Positions 31,983 through 40,361 of a DNA stretch of 44,474 nt are shown one piece after another. Origin of the DNA: Planctomycetes bacterium UBA7888 (lineage in GTDB: Bacteria; Planctomycetota; UBA1135); assembly GCA_002500505.1 (NCBI GenBank), contig DLRM01000066.1, forward strand, positions 1 to 44,474, given 5' to 3'. Positions within the stretch are counted from its first letter, which is position 1, and every line of letters starts with the position of its first letter. The translations under genes were made by a program, and so were the position numbers. The notes under the pieces were generated by a model. That model was given only the letters and a program-made list of their open reading frames with translations. It searched no databases and was not told where the DNA came from.

Positions 31983-33031
31983 TATTCCACTCCTCCGCTT
32001 GGGCGGAACAATCGGGGGCCAATGCGTCGACGAATCGCACTCCCGCTCACCGATCCATAAAACCGGGAATCAATGCTCTTTTCGCTTAGATGGTTGTCGC
32101 CCAAAAGGAAGTACTCGCCCTCGCCTAACTGAAACACCTCTGAGCTTCCATAGGTTCCGGTTGGGTGGCGAAATAAGTCTCGGCCAACTTGAATGCGGCG
32201 AACGAGAAAACCTTTGCCGCCAAACCCTGCTTGTTCAGGCGAAGGCCAGTTAGGCCCATCGGCCATTCTCTGTCCGGGGGCCGACTCGTAATCGGCAGGC
32301 CCCAATAAGACCTTTTCGTCGAGGATTGCTGAAATTTGTCCGTCCGCTTTGACTAAAAAAAGTGCGCCTTGAGAAAGGGGTGCTTCCAGTTTTTTCTTCT
32401 CCAATTCTTCCCCATTCAGGGATAGGCTCGCCGAATCCCCTTCGAGCTTAAATGTAAAAAATTGCGCGCCCTCACGCAGATAAATCTCTAGGCTGCCATT
32501 TTTTTGGAGAGAAAAATCAATGGCAATGCCAAGGTCTGAAGCAGTATGGACACCAGCAATCAGTTGGCCATCTAGCAGGAATCCGTCCATCGGGACGTTG
32601 GATAAAGAGGCTTTGCCCTGGACCAACAACTCTTCATTTTCGTTCCATTGAGCTTGGCCCTCCCCTTCGAAACGAAAGATCTTCAAAATCTCTTTGCCTC
32701 GAACATCAACCAAAGGAATGAGGTCGGCGGGGCCAAGAATCGGTCGGCGATAAATCTGACCATCGAGATATAGGTCCCCATCAGTCAAGAACACTCTTTC
32801 GCCTGGCAAGCCAACGGCTCGCTTCACAACAGTGGCGCCGGTGTTGGGGTCCGGATAAAGGACTAAATCGTTTCGCTTTATGTTTCCAAAACAGGGAATG
32901 GTTAAACGGATTTCCCCTTCCTTGAGAGTGGGAAGCATGGAAGGGCCTGAAATTTTTACAGGAAGGAATGCCAATAAGCAAAAACCCGCTCCTGCAAGAA
33001 TGGCTAGCTTGGAAATCCGGAGGCGCCTCAA
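31982..33031 (-). CDS. lepB: signal peptidase I with large inserted domain
   Basis: A 349-residue type I signal peptidase, the membrane enzyme that removes signal peptides from exported proteins. One N-terminal membrane helix (8-25), then box B with nucleophile Ser31 (SGPSMLPTL), box D with general base Lys70 (VVKRAVGLPGE) and box E late at 309-325 (LLGDNHLSEKSIDSRFYG). Between box D and box E about 190 extra residues (108-300) form a beta-rich, LamG-like insertion, e.g. GSLEIYLREGAQFFTFKLEGD and ISAILDEKVLLGPADY. The start is TTG-33031, overlapping the mgtE stop as TTGA. It is co-transcribed with mgtE and a downstream ECF sigma. The catalytic dyad is intact, so it is probably active. Confidence 0.92.
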   Translation of the reverse strand: MRRLRISKLAILAGAGFCLLAFLPVKISGPSMLPTLKEGEIRLTIPCFGNIKRNDLVLYPDPNTGATVVKRAVGLPGERVFLTDGDLYLDGQIYRRPILGPADLIPLVDVRGKEILKIFRFEGEGQAQWNENEELLVQGKASLSNVPMDGFLLDGQLIAGVHTASDLGIAIDFSLQKNGSLEIYLREGAQFFTFKLEGDSASLSLNGEELEKKKLEAPLSQGALFLVKADGQISAILDEKVLLGPADYESAPGQRMADGPNWPSPEQAGFGGKGFLVRRIQVGRDLFRHPTGTYGSSEVFQLGEGEYFLLGDNHLSEKSIDSRFYGSVSGSAIRRRIGPRLFRPSGGVE

Positions 33032-34401
33032 CCCAGAAGAATGCGAGCTACGCCAAAGAAAAGCAAAACGGAAGACAAGTCACTGACCGCAATCATGACT
33101 GGTCCAGAAACGAGAGCGGGGTCAAGGCCTACGGCTTCGGAGCCCATAGCAATAGAGGCTGAAGCCATTGCTGCCCAAGACATGGCAAGAAAAAGAGCCA
33201 GCCCGAGAGAGGTTCCAATTTCCCAGTTCCCCCCAGCCAACAAGGACACGGCAGGAGTGGCAATCACGCAAGAAAGTGCGCCGAGAGCAACTCCAACCTG
33301 GAGTTCACCTAAAAAGACTTTGATGCGGCGACCACTTGTCACTTGGCCCACGGCAAAGCCGCGAACAAGAATCGCTGATGTTTGTGTTCCCACCGTTCCG
33401 GAAAGGGCGAGAACCATGGGGATGTAGGAGAGAATAGTGAACCAGTTCCCTTCGCCGCCGGAAGAGGGTGCAAAATGATTCATTACCCGCGACATTCCCA
33501 GTCCAGCTAAAACCGTAATAAGCAACATAGGGGCGCGGTGAACAACCCGAAGCCACAAGCTTTCTCCGACTTCGGTTTCGCCACTCGCGCCGGCAAGAAG
33601 CAGGGCGTCCTCGGAGCCCTCTTCTTCCAAAACTTCGAGAGCGTCGTCGGAGGTAACGATGCCAACCAAGACTCCTCGTGCGTCCGAAACCGGAATAGTG
33701 GACAAATTGTAATGCAAAATTCGGCGGGCGATTTCTTCTTGGTCTTCGTCAGTACGGGCAGAAATCACATCCGGATTAGAAACTTCGCCAACTTCTTGAT
33801 GAATGTTGGCTTCCAATAATTCCCGTGCCGAAATGACGCCTTGCAAGTGCCCTTGTGGGCCCACAAGATACAGAGTGCTAATCGTTTCTGCGTGTTCGAC
33901 ATCACCACGCTTAATTCGCTTCAGCACGTCACCAATTTTCTCGGCCGAAGACACAGCAACAAACTCGGTGGTCATCAAGCCACCAGCAGTCTCTGGGTCA
34001 TAAGCCGATAGTTGGCGTAGGTCAGAGGCGTCTTTAGGTTCTACAAAAGAAAGGATGTCTTGCCGGCGCGACTCTTCGACTTCCTCCAGGATGTCAGCCC
34101 CATCATCCGCGGAAATTTGATTTAACAATCCGCCCAGTTCCTCAGGGGGCATTTTTTCGGTGAGCCGCTGAATGAGCTGTGGCTCGGCTTCAGCAAGAAC
34201 CTCCGCTGCGATTTCAGCAGGTAAGGTGCGGAAAGCCGCTCGTGCTTCGCTGGCCGAAAGGTCCATCCAGAGCACATCGGCAATGTCAGCGGGGTGTAGG
34301 CCCTCCGTTGCGGCAAGTACGGCCCCCTTGCCTTGTTCGATTTGATCGCGCAAGGTTTGAAGCACCTGCTGGCGCATTTCGCGGCGGCGGACTCTTGCCA
34401 T
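33028..34401 (-). CDS. mgtE: magnesium transporter MgtE
   Basis: A 457-residue magnesium channel. Order: N-terminal superhelical domain (about 20-130, LHPADIADVLWMDL, PPEELGGLLNQISADDGADILEEV), a CBS pair (about 135-260, AGGLMTTEFVAVSSAEKIGDVL and ISARTDEDQEEIARRIL.YNLSTIPVSD) and a five-helix membrane domain (about 285-457) with the selectivity region GTVGTQTSAI..RG and DPALVSGPVMIAVSDLSSVL. All the conserved parts are present. ATG-34401 follows a TATAAT hexamer by only 8 bases. It is the first gene of a run continuing through lepB and the second ECF sigma. Confidence 0.96.
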   Translation of the reverse strand: MARVRRREMRQQVLQTLRDQIEQGKGAVLAATEGLHPADIADVLWMDLSASEARAAFRTLPAEIAAEVLAEAEPQLIQRLTEKMPPEELGGLLNQISADDGADILEEVEESRRQDILSFVEPKDASDLRQLSAYDPETAGGLMTTEFVAVSSAEKIGDVLKRIKRGDVEHAETISTLYLVGPQGHLQGVISARELLEANIHQEVGEVSNPDVISARTDEDQEEIARRILHYNLSTIPVSDARGVLVGIVTSDDALEVLEEEGSEDALLLAGASGETEVGESLWLRVVHRAPMLLITVLAGLGMSRVMNHFAPSSGGEGNWFTILSYIPMVLALSGTVGTQTSAILVRGFAVGQVTSGRRIKVFLGELQVGVALGALSCVIATPAVSLLAGGNWEIGTSLGLALFLAMSWAAMASASIAMGSEAVGLDPALVSGPVMIAVSDLSSVLLFFGVARILLG

Positions 34402-34409
34402 AGCGAGAG

Positions 34410-34415
34410 ATTATA
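34410..34415 (-). promoter_or_regulatory. consensus -10 (TATAAT) immediately upstream of mgtE
   Basis: A perfect TATAAT (34415 to 34410 on the minus strand) ends 8 bases before the mgtE ATG, with no Shine-Dalgarno in between. If used, transcription starts at or next to the ATG, giving a leaderless mRNA. No clear TTGACA-like -35 is visible. The divergent gene at 34467 has the same spacing. Confidence 0.5.
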
Positions 34416-34452
34416 GGAACAAACCCACTCGGTCGCCTTTCTTGGGCGGGGC

Positions 34453-34458
34453 TACAAT
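34453..34458 (+). promoter_or_regulatory. -10-like TACAAT immediately upstream of the gene at 34467
   Basis: TACAAT ends 8 bases before the ATG at 34467 and no Shine-Dalgarno lies between. The spacing mirrors the divergent mgtE promoter in the same 65-base gap. Leaderless transcription is the natural reading. Confidence 0.45.
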
Positions 34459-34466
34459 AGCTTTCA

Positions 34467-35525
34467 ATGAATCCCCTCGAAGGCCTGTTAAAGCTCTGTG
34501 ACCAAATTGATTATCTGCAGACAAAAACCCTAGAAGGCAAGCCGGACCTTAGCGCTGAAGAAATTGCTCGCAAACAGGCGCACGCATTACGCGAAGAGGT
34601 TTACAGCCGACTTCCCTCCTTGCGCGAACATAGTGGCGCTAATTCACTTGCGGATACGGAACTTTTGGTTCTTGCTCTCCTTTTTCACCGGCGCTTGGCA
34701 GGCGATGACCGAATGGTAGATGGCGGCACTTTGGTCGGTCTTTTGGGCCTCGCCGGCTATCCGCGCTCAGAAGCCTTAGAAAAGCTGCGGCGCGACGGGC
34801 GCCTTCGTAAAGAAGGTTGGCTCCAAATTCGACGACAACCCCGAGGCTTTGATCCGGTGGACACTTGGTTTTCTGCAACTAGCTCGGCCTTCTCTCTTTT
34901 TTGGGAAGGTGGCAGCGAAAAGCAATCCGCCGCGCAGCCACTTCGAGAGGTTCCCATTCTTCAGGCCTACCGCGACGAAGAAGACTACCTTTGGGATCTC
35001 TACGCTTGGCGCAACCAGTGCATCGTTCGCGCCGAGGCTCTTTTTCCTGGTGACACTCCTGGTGGTGGCCCCTCTCCTCGCTTTCGTTCGCTCCGACAAG
35101 ATGCTCGCACAAGCCTGACCCAACTTCGTCGGCGCCTTGCCATGACTCCCCATGCGAGTGATTTTTCTATCGAGAAGTTCCGGCGTAAATACAAGTTGGG
35201 CTTAGACCATCAACTGGCCGTTATTCACCTTCTTTTTAGTGAACTAGTAGAAGGCGAATCCTTCATTTCTGCAATCGAGTGCCTGCGTGTGATTTCCGAA
35301 ACACGCCATGACCTTTTTAGGAAGCGTAGCCTGCTTAGCCCGCGAGGCCGTTTGCGTCGAAAGGGAATCGTGGTCGCTTCCGAGGCAAATGAGTTTGCCA
35401 AGGCTCTTGCCACGGATCTCACCCTTGCCGATTGGGTTTCGGATGAACTTGTAAGTGGTTTGGGAGGACCTCCGCGCTTGGACGACCAAGAACTGGACGA
35501 CTTCCTTCAGGGCGATGACCGATAA
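34467..35525 (+). CDS. unrecognised cytoplasmic protein with winged-helix-like N-terminal part
   Basis: A 352-residue soluble protein I cannot assign to a family. It has no signal peptide or membrane helix. Residues about 60-125 (LADTELLVLALLFHRRLAGDDRMVDGGTLVGLLGL ... EALEKLRRDGRLRKEGWLQI) have the spacing of a winged-helix domain and recall the segment that precedes the ATPase core in some AAA proteins; no Walker motif is present. A basic helical region (about 215-245) and a strongly helical C-terminal half follow. The last 11 bases overlap the start of the HMGL-like gene, so the two are translated together. Function unknown; the winged-helix idea is tentative. Confidence 0.75.
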   Translation: MNPLEGLLKLCDQIDYLQTKTLEGKPDLSAEEIARKQAHALREEVYSRLPSLREHSGANSLADTELLVLALLFHRRLAGDDRMVDGGTLVGLLGLAGYPRSEALEKLRRDGRLRKEGWLQIRRQPRGFDPVDTWFSATSSAFSLFWEGGSEKQSAAQPLREVPILQAYRDEEDYLWDLYAWRNQCIVRAEALFPGDTPGGGPSPRFRSLRQDARTSLTQLRRRLAMTPHASDFSIEKFRRKYKLGLDHQLAVIHLLFSELVEGESFISAIECLRVISETRHDLFRKRSLLSPRGRLRRKGIVVASEANEFAKALATDLTLADWVSDELVSGLGGPPRLDDQELDDFLQGDDR

Positions 35526-36741
35526 CAACGCGCACGACAAACTCATTTACGACTGGCAAACCCATGGGCCGGAAGAATTGCCCGCGCCTCGCCATAAGGT
35601 CATGCTTGATGATGAGACTCTGCGGGATGGCCTTCAGTGCCCTTCGGTAACCGACCCGCCTTTGGATAAGAAAATTGAGCTTATCCATTGCATGGATTCT
35701 TTAGGGATTAACTCTGCCGATATTGGTCTCCCTGGCGCTGGCGAAGTTGCACGTGAGCACATTAAAGCTCTCGCCACTGAAATGGTTGGGTTAAACATAA
35801 CCCCCAACGTAGCTTGCCGCACAGTGGTTAGCGATATTGAGCCTGTTGTAGAAATGTCCCAAGAAGTAGGCACCCCTATTGAGGTGTGTGCTTTTATTGG
35901 GTCTTCCCCCATTCGCGCGTATACCGAAGGTTGGAACTTGGAACGCATGGTTAATAATGTGCAAAACTCAATTCGCTTTGCGAAGCAAAATGGTTTGCCG
36001 GTTATGTTTGTCACCGAAGACACCATGCGGGCCACACCCGAAATTTTGACTACTCTTTATGGTGCAGCCATCGATGAAGGCGCTGACCGCTTGTGTCTTT
36101 GTGACACTGTGGGCAATGCGACACCTCAAGCTGTACGGAACCTGGTTCGGTGGATGAGGACTTTTGTACAAGAGCGTGAAGCCGAGGTCGGGCTGGATTG
36201 GCATGGCCACCGTGACCGTGGCTTAGGTTTAGTAAACACCCTTGCCGCCTTGTCCGCTGGTGTTGAGCGCGCCCATGCCTGCGCTCTTGGAATTGGCGAA
36301 CGTGCCGGCAATACCGAAATGGATTTGCTGATTGTGAACCTTCACTTGCTTGGCTGGATTGACCGCGACCTAACTGCTTTAGGGGAATATGTTCGCCTTG
36401 CAAGCAATGCTGTGGGTCGTCCCGTTCGTGACGAGTACTCCGTATTTGGAAAAGATGCTTTCGAAACAGGGACCGGTGTTCACGCTGCAGCTGTCATTAA
36501 AGCTTTCCGTAAAGGCGACGACTGGCTCGCCAATCGCGTTTATTCCGGCGTTCCCGCTGATGATTTTGGGCTAGAGCAGAAAATCTCTGTGGGTCCCATG
36601 AGCGGAAAGTCAAACGTGATTTGGTTTTTAGAGAAGCGCGGAATCGAGCCTACCGAAGAACGAATTGCCGCTGTTTTAGACCGCGCCAAGCACAGCGATC
36701 GCCTGCTAACCGAAGAGGAAGTTCTTTCTTCGGCGAACTAA
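35515..36741 (+). CDS. HMGL-like / 2-isopropylmalate-synthase-family aldolase
   Basis: A 408-residue TIM-barrel enzyme of the DRE-TIM metallolyase superfamily, which joins or splits acyl-CoA and 2-oxo acids. ATG-35515 is chosen because it follows a CAGGG and begins just before the conserved part; the longer frame lies inside the upstream gene. Motifs: DDETLRDGLQCP (32-43), metal ligands His230 and His232 in DWHGHRDRGLGLVNTLAAL, and GIGERAGNTEMD (259-270). The LRDGLQ sequence has Leu where isopropylmalate synthases have Glu (LRDGEQ) and so recalls HMG-CoA lyase; the C-terminal leucine-binding domain of LeuA is lacking. The substrate is therefore open. It is followed by a 134-base gap and the sulfatase pair. 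Confidence 0.85.
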   Translation: MTDNNAHDKLIYDWQTHGPEELPAPRHKVMLDDETLRDGLQCPSVTDPPLDKKIELIHCMDSLGINSADIGLPGAGEVAREHIKALATEMVGLNITPNVACRTVVSDIEPVVEMSQEVGTPIEVCAFIGSSPIRAYTEGWNLERMVNNVQNSIRFAKQNGLPVMFVTEDTMRATPEILTTLYGAAIDEGADRLCLCDTVGNATPQAVRNLVRWMRTFVQEREAEVGLDWHGHRDRGLGLVNTLAALSAGVERAHACALGIGERAGNTEMDLLIVNLHLLGWIDRDLTALGEYVRLASNAVGRPVRDEYSVFGKDAFETGTGVHAAAVIKAFRKGDDWLANRVYSGVPADDFGLEQKISVGPMSGKSNVIWFLEKRGIEPTEERIAAVLDRAKHSDRLLTEEEVLSSAN

Positions 36742-36831
36742 GAACGGCCCTCATCGCGGAGGAAACCAAGGCGAACGACATTGCGCCCGGGTTTGAAGTC
36801 TCAAAAGTCTGCGCATTTCGGTGAACGCTTA

Positions 36832-36853
36832 GTGCTTGCCCCCACAAAAGCAC
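36832..36853 (+). terminator. weak hairpin between the HMGL-like gene and the sulfatases
   Basis: GTGCTT (36832-36837) pairs with AAGCAC (36848-36853) around a 10-base loop, 90 bases after the aldolase stop and 22 bases before the sulfatase ATG. No T-run follows. It may be a weak terminator or a leader structure of the sulfatase mRNA. The rest of this gap shows nothing clear. Confidence 0.25.
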
Positions 36854-36875
36854 GTTATCATCCAATTCTGAAGGC

Positions 36876-38267
36876 ATGTTGCGTCTGATTCTAATTTCTT
36901 TAGTCACCCTTGCGGGTTGCACCCAAAGCTCCTCCGAATCCCCAAGTAATTCGGCTGGAATCGGTGCTGGGCTGGATAAAGCTTTGGCTCGCCCAAACAT
37001 CGTGGTTTTCCTTGCCGACGACATGGGCGCAGCGGATTTGAATTCCGAAATCCGAACTCCCTCTCTAGACCGCTTGGCGGCTGAAGGCATTCGCCTCAAT
37101 CGAAACTATGTACAACCTTTGTGCACCCCTACTCGGGCTTCATTGTTAACGGGCCGAGTACCGATTCGATTTGGACTGCAATACCGCCCTCTGCGGCCTT
37201 GGGATACTCATGGCTTGTCCACAGATGAACTATTGCTACCGGAAATTCTTCAAGAGGTCGGTTATCGAACCGCTTGCATCGGAAAATGGCACTTAGGCCA
37301 TGGCCAAGCCAAACACCACCCCAACAACCGCGGGTTTGACTCTTTTTATGGGCTTATCACTGGTGCGCATAACTATTTCACTCATGAGCGTGGTGGCGCC
37401 CTGGACTGGCAGCGCGATGGCACTTCCTTAAAGGAGGAAGGCTACTCCACGGATCTCTTAGGCGCCGAAGCTGAACGCTTTGTACGCGCACAGGCCGATT
37501 CGGAACGACCGTTTTTCCTTTTTGTCCCCTTTAACGCTCCACACTCTCCGCTCCTGGCGCCGCCCGATTTGATTGCGCACTATTCCGAGGGGAATAGCGA
37601 GCGACGGGCAACCTATATGGCGATGGTCGAAGCTATGGACTCGGCCATGGGTCGTGTTCTTGCAGCTCTTGACGAAACCGGAGTCTCCAAAAACACCATT
37701 GTTTTGTTTTTAAATGATAACGGTGGTGCGCGCATCGAAGGCGCATCGAACAAGCCTTTGCGTGGCGGAAAGGGGTCTTCGTTTGAAGGAGGGATTCGGG
37801 TTCCTGCGATTGCTAGGTGGCCAAACAAGTTCCCAGCTGGCGCAACCACTGAACAGGTGGTGTCGGCGCAAGACTGGATGCCCAGTTTGCTGACATCTTG
37901 CGGCTTGCCCATTCCTGACAACTTGGATGGCCAAAATATTTTCCCTTCCCTTTCCGGGAATAACATCCTCCCTCGAAAAGATCTGTTCTTTGGAACAATA
38001 TCCGAAAAAGGTTGGTACCTAGCTTTGCTAGATGGTGACGACAAATACCTTCGCCGCGTTCTCCCAGATGGCCGCAAAGCAGAAAAGCTGTTTAATGTTG
38101 CAAACGACCCTGAAGAGGAAAAGGACCTTTCCAAACTTGAGCCTGAAAAATTTGAGGCCATGAAAGCGCGCGCCCTCGCATGGCATGCCCTCGACCCCAA
38201 CGGCGACCCCGTCATGGTCACCGACGCGCCTGATGGCTGGACTGTTCCAGAAGACTGGGCGCGTTAG
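36876..38267 (+). CDS. lipoprotein sulfatase (formylglycine type), first of pair
   Basis: A 463-residue sulfatase anchored as a lipoprotein (lipobox TLAGC, Cys15). Metal-binding Asp48-Asp49 are in FLADDMG. The active-site motif is LCTPTRASLLTG with Cys83, a C-T-P-T-R sequence that the sulfatase-modifying enzyme should convert to formylglycine. Further motifs are IGKWHLGH, RPFFLFVPFNAPHSPL and FLNDNGG. The family removes sulfate esters from carbohydrates or small molecules; the mature enzyme should face the periplasm or the surface. A TATCAT hexamer lies 14 bases before the ATG and a GAAGG close to it. The second sulfatase begins 2 bases after its stop. Confidence 0.95.
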   Translation: MLRLILISLVTLAGCTQSSSESPSNSAGIGAGLDKALARPNIVVFLADDMGAADLNSEIRTPSLDRLAAEGIRLNRNYVQPLCTPTRASLLTGRVPIRFGLQYRPLRPWDTHGLSTDELLLPEILQEVGYRTACIGKWHLGHGQAKHHPNNRGFDSFYGLITGAHNYFTHERGGALDWQRDGTSLKEEGYSTDLLGAEAERFVRAQADSERPFFLFVPFNAPHSPLLAPPDLIAHYSEGNSERRATYMAMVEAMDSAMGRVLAALDETGVSKNTIVLFLNDNGGARIEGASNKPLRGGKGSSFEGGIRVPAIARWPNKFPAGATTEQVVSAQDWMPSLLTSCGLPIPDNLDGQNIFPSLSGNNILPRKDLFFGTISEKGWYLALLDGDDKYLRRVLPDGRKAEKLFNVANDPEEEKDLSKLEPEKFEAMKARALAWHALDPNGDPVMVTDAPDGWTVPEDWAR

Positions 38268-38269
38268 GT

Positions 38270-39556
38270 ATGTGGAAGCCTCTCTCTTTTTTAGTTCTTT
38301 TGGCCTGCTCGCCCGCAAGTCAACCTGAAGAAGTCCCCATCCCTACGGGCCCGAACATTGTGCTCATCGTGGCCGATGATTTAGGGGTTGGAGATTTGGG
38401 TTTCTTGGGTGGTGAAATGGAAACCCCCACCTTGGACCGTTTGGCGAACGAGGGATTAGTTTTTAGCCGCTTTTATTCCTGGGCGCTTTGCTCACCATCC
38501 CGTGCAGCAATTCTGACTGGACAGGACCCAATGCCCATGGGTCTTGCTTGGACCCCTTTACGACCCGAAGACGACCGGGGCCTGCCGGTAAACCTTGCCA
38601 CTCTCGGCGAATGGTTTACAGAAGCCGGTTACGCAACAGCCTGTATAGGGAAGTGGCATTTAGGGCATGCCGACCCCGCTATGCACCCTTCCAACCGAGG
38701 ATTTTCTTACTTCTATGGATGCTTACAGGGAGCGGTGGATTACGAAACTCATCTTGCCCGCAACCAAAACTTAGATTGGCAACGAAACGGGGAGAAGATT
38801 CAGGTTGAGGGTTACGCCACACGCCTTTTTGGAAGCGAAGCGGCAACTTGGGTACGGGAACAGGGCCAAGCATCTAAGCCTTTCTTTCTTTACCTGCCTT
38901 TCACGGCCCCTCACCTCCCACTTCAAGCGCCGACGAAAACGATTCGTAAGTACATGCATATCCAAGATCCAGCGCGGAGAGTGTTTTGCGCCATGGTGGA
39001 CGAGCTCGACCGAGCCGTTTCTCAAGTTCTGCGGTCACTCGAAGAAACCGGACAAGCCGACAACACCTTGATTGTTTTCCTTTCGGATAACGGCGCAGGA
39101 AAAGAAGACGGGGGGTCAAATGGCGTGCTTCGAGGCGCGAAAGGTTCCGCCTTTGAAGGCGGAATTCGCGTTCCTGCCTTTTGCTGGTGGCCTTCCAAAA
39201 TTACGCCTGGCCAAAACGAAACACCTGCATGGGCCCTGGATATTGCGCCAACTTTTCTTTCTACCGCCGGAGTTTCCAAAGACACACTTCAGGGAGAGAA
39301 CCTGTTGAAACTTTCGAGCCAGGCGCGACAATTCCGATTTGCCTCTCGGAATAACCAATGGACCAACACAGCTGTGATTGAAGGTGATTTGAAATATGTT
39401 CGCCGGGAGCGCAACGACGGGGCGCTGACACGAGAGCTCCTTTTCAATTTATCAGACGATCCGAGCGAAAAAGTAAATCTTGCCCCGGATGACCCATCCC
39501 GAGTTTTGCCGTTTAGGCAAGCCGCCCTAGATTATCTTCAGGTAAGCGGGGACTGA
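38270..39556 (+). CDS. lipoprotein sulfatase (formylglycine type), second of pair
   Basis: A 428-residue paralogue of the preceding gene, starting 2 bases after its stop. Lipobox VLLAC (Cys13), metal-binding Asp36-Asp37 (IVADDLGVGDLG) and the modification motif LCSPSRAAILTG with Cys74 (C-S-P-S-R, the classical form). Also IGKWHLGH, PFFLYLPFTAPHLPLQ and FLSDNGAG. Its different active-site flanks suggest a substrate related but not identical to that of the first enzyme. It is probably exported and lipid-anchored. The last 19 bases overlap the end of the convergent isomerase-like gene. No formylglycine-generating enzyme gene is in the window. Confidence 0.95.
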   Translation: MWKPLSFLVLLACSPASQPEEVPIPTGPNIVLIVADDLGVGDLGFLGGEMETPTLDRLANEGLVFSRFYSWALCSPSRAAILTGQDPMPMGLAWTPLRPEDDRGLPVNLATLGEWFTEAGYATACIGKWHLGHADPAMHPSNRGFSYFYGCLQGAVDYETHLARNQNLDWQRNGEKIQVEGYATRLFGSEAATWVREQGQASKPFFLYLPFTAPHLPLQAPTKTIRKYMHIQDPARRVFCAMVDELDRAVSQVLRSLEETGQADNTLIVFLSDNGAGKEDGGSNGVLRGAKGSAFEGGIRVPAFCWWPSKITPGQNETPAWALDIAPTFLSTAGVSKDTLQGENLLKLSSQARQFRFASRNNQWTNTAVIEGDLKYVRRERNDGALTRELLFNLSDDPSEKVNLAPDDPSRVLPFRQAALDYLQVSGD

Positions 39557-40359
39557 GCTTGAACCAGTTTGTGAAAGCGGTGGCTATCGCGGGAAAGTTC
39601 CCAACATGCCGGGCAACTTAATTCCGCTTGGGCAACTGCCAACCAAAAAGCCGCCCAATCCACTTCTCCCTCTCCTGGTGGCAAGTGCTCGTGTATGCCG
39701 TAGTGGGCATCATCTAGCTGAAGGTTCACAATCTCGTCTTTCCAATTTTCAAGCTGGGCCGCCGGCTGACCTTCCTCGTTTGCAAGCAAATGGCCGGTGT
39801 CCAAGGTGAGCTTGACAAGGCCTGGGTTGGCTTTGCAAAAGCGCCCATAGTCCTCAAGAGTTTCAACAAAGTGTCCGGGTTCGGGCTCAAGGCCAAGCGT
39901 CACGCCATAACGCTCTGAAAGGGAATGCAAGTTTTCGCAAGCATCGGCCAGGCGCGCCGCAGCGCCTTCAGTAGTTTGCCCCTCGGGCATTGCGCCAGAC
40001 CAAAACGAAAGAACTTTTGCCCCTAACAAATCACACCACTCCACCATGTGGCGGAGAAACTTCAAGCGAATGTCTTTGGAATCATCTACTTCTAAAAGGT
40101 TCGGGCGATGTTTGCGTTGTGGGTCCAACAGATATCGCGCACCCGTTTCCACCACAACATCAAGCTTTAGCTCTGCGCATTTTGCTCCCACGCGGCGTAA
40201 GTCTTCTGGTGTGGTATAGCGAGGGTCCAAATGTGGAACATCGGGGGTAATCGCAACCGCGCCGTAGCCCAAATCAGCCAACATCGGCAAAACTTCCTCA
40301 AGGCGATGACTCTGAAAACTATTCGAGTTCCACCCTAGTTGTAGGGAAGTTTTCTTCAT
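39538..40359 (-). CDS. sugar phosphate isomerase/epimerase-family TIM barrel
   Basis: A 273-residue TIM-barrel protein of the xylose-isomerase-like / AP-endonuclease-2 family. Metal-ligand residues appear in the usual order: Glu (GLEPEPGHF), Asp-His (LTLDTGHLL), His (QLDDAHYGIHEHLPPGEGEVDW) and a final Glu (CWELSRDSH). Members include sugar isomerases, epimerases and endonuclease IV; the lack of the endonuclease-specific His cluster favours a sugar or inositol substrate. No signal peptide, so cytoplasmic. It lies convergent with the sulfatases (19-base overlap) and 2 bases after a small membrane-anchored protein. It could process a sugar released by the sulfatases; that is inference. Confidence 0.88.
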   Translation of the reverse strand: MKKTSLQLGWNSNSFQSHRLEEVLPMLADLGYGAVAITPDVPHLDPRYTTPEDLRRVGAKCAELKLDVVVETGARYLLDPQRKHRPNLLEVDDSKDIRLKFLRHMVEWCDLLGAKVLSFWSGAMPEGQTTEGAAARLADACENLHSLSERYGVTLGLEPEPGHFVETLEDYGRFCKANPGLVKLTLDTGHLLANEEGQPAAQLENWKDEIVNLQLDDAHYGIHEHLPPGEGEVDWAAFWLAVAQAELSCPACWELSRDSHRFHKLVQAQSPLT

Positions 40360-40361
40360 CG

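Noticed and set aside
37613..38221. A minus-strand open frame of 202 codons inside the first sulfatase
   Set aside because: Wholly antisense to a clear sulfatase and with an unnatural Ser/Arg-rich composition.
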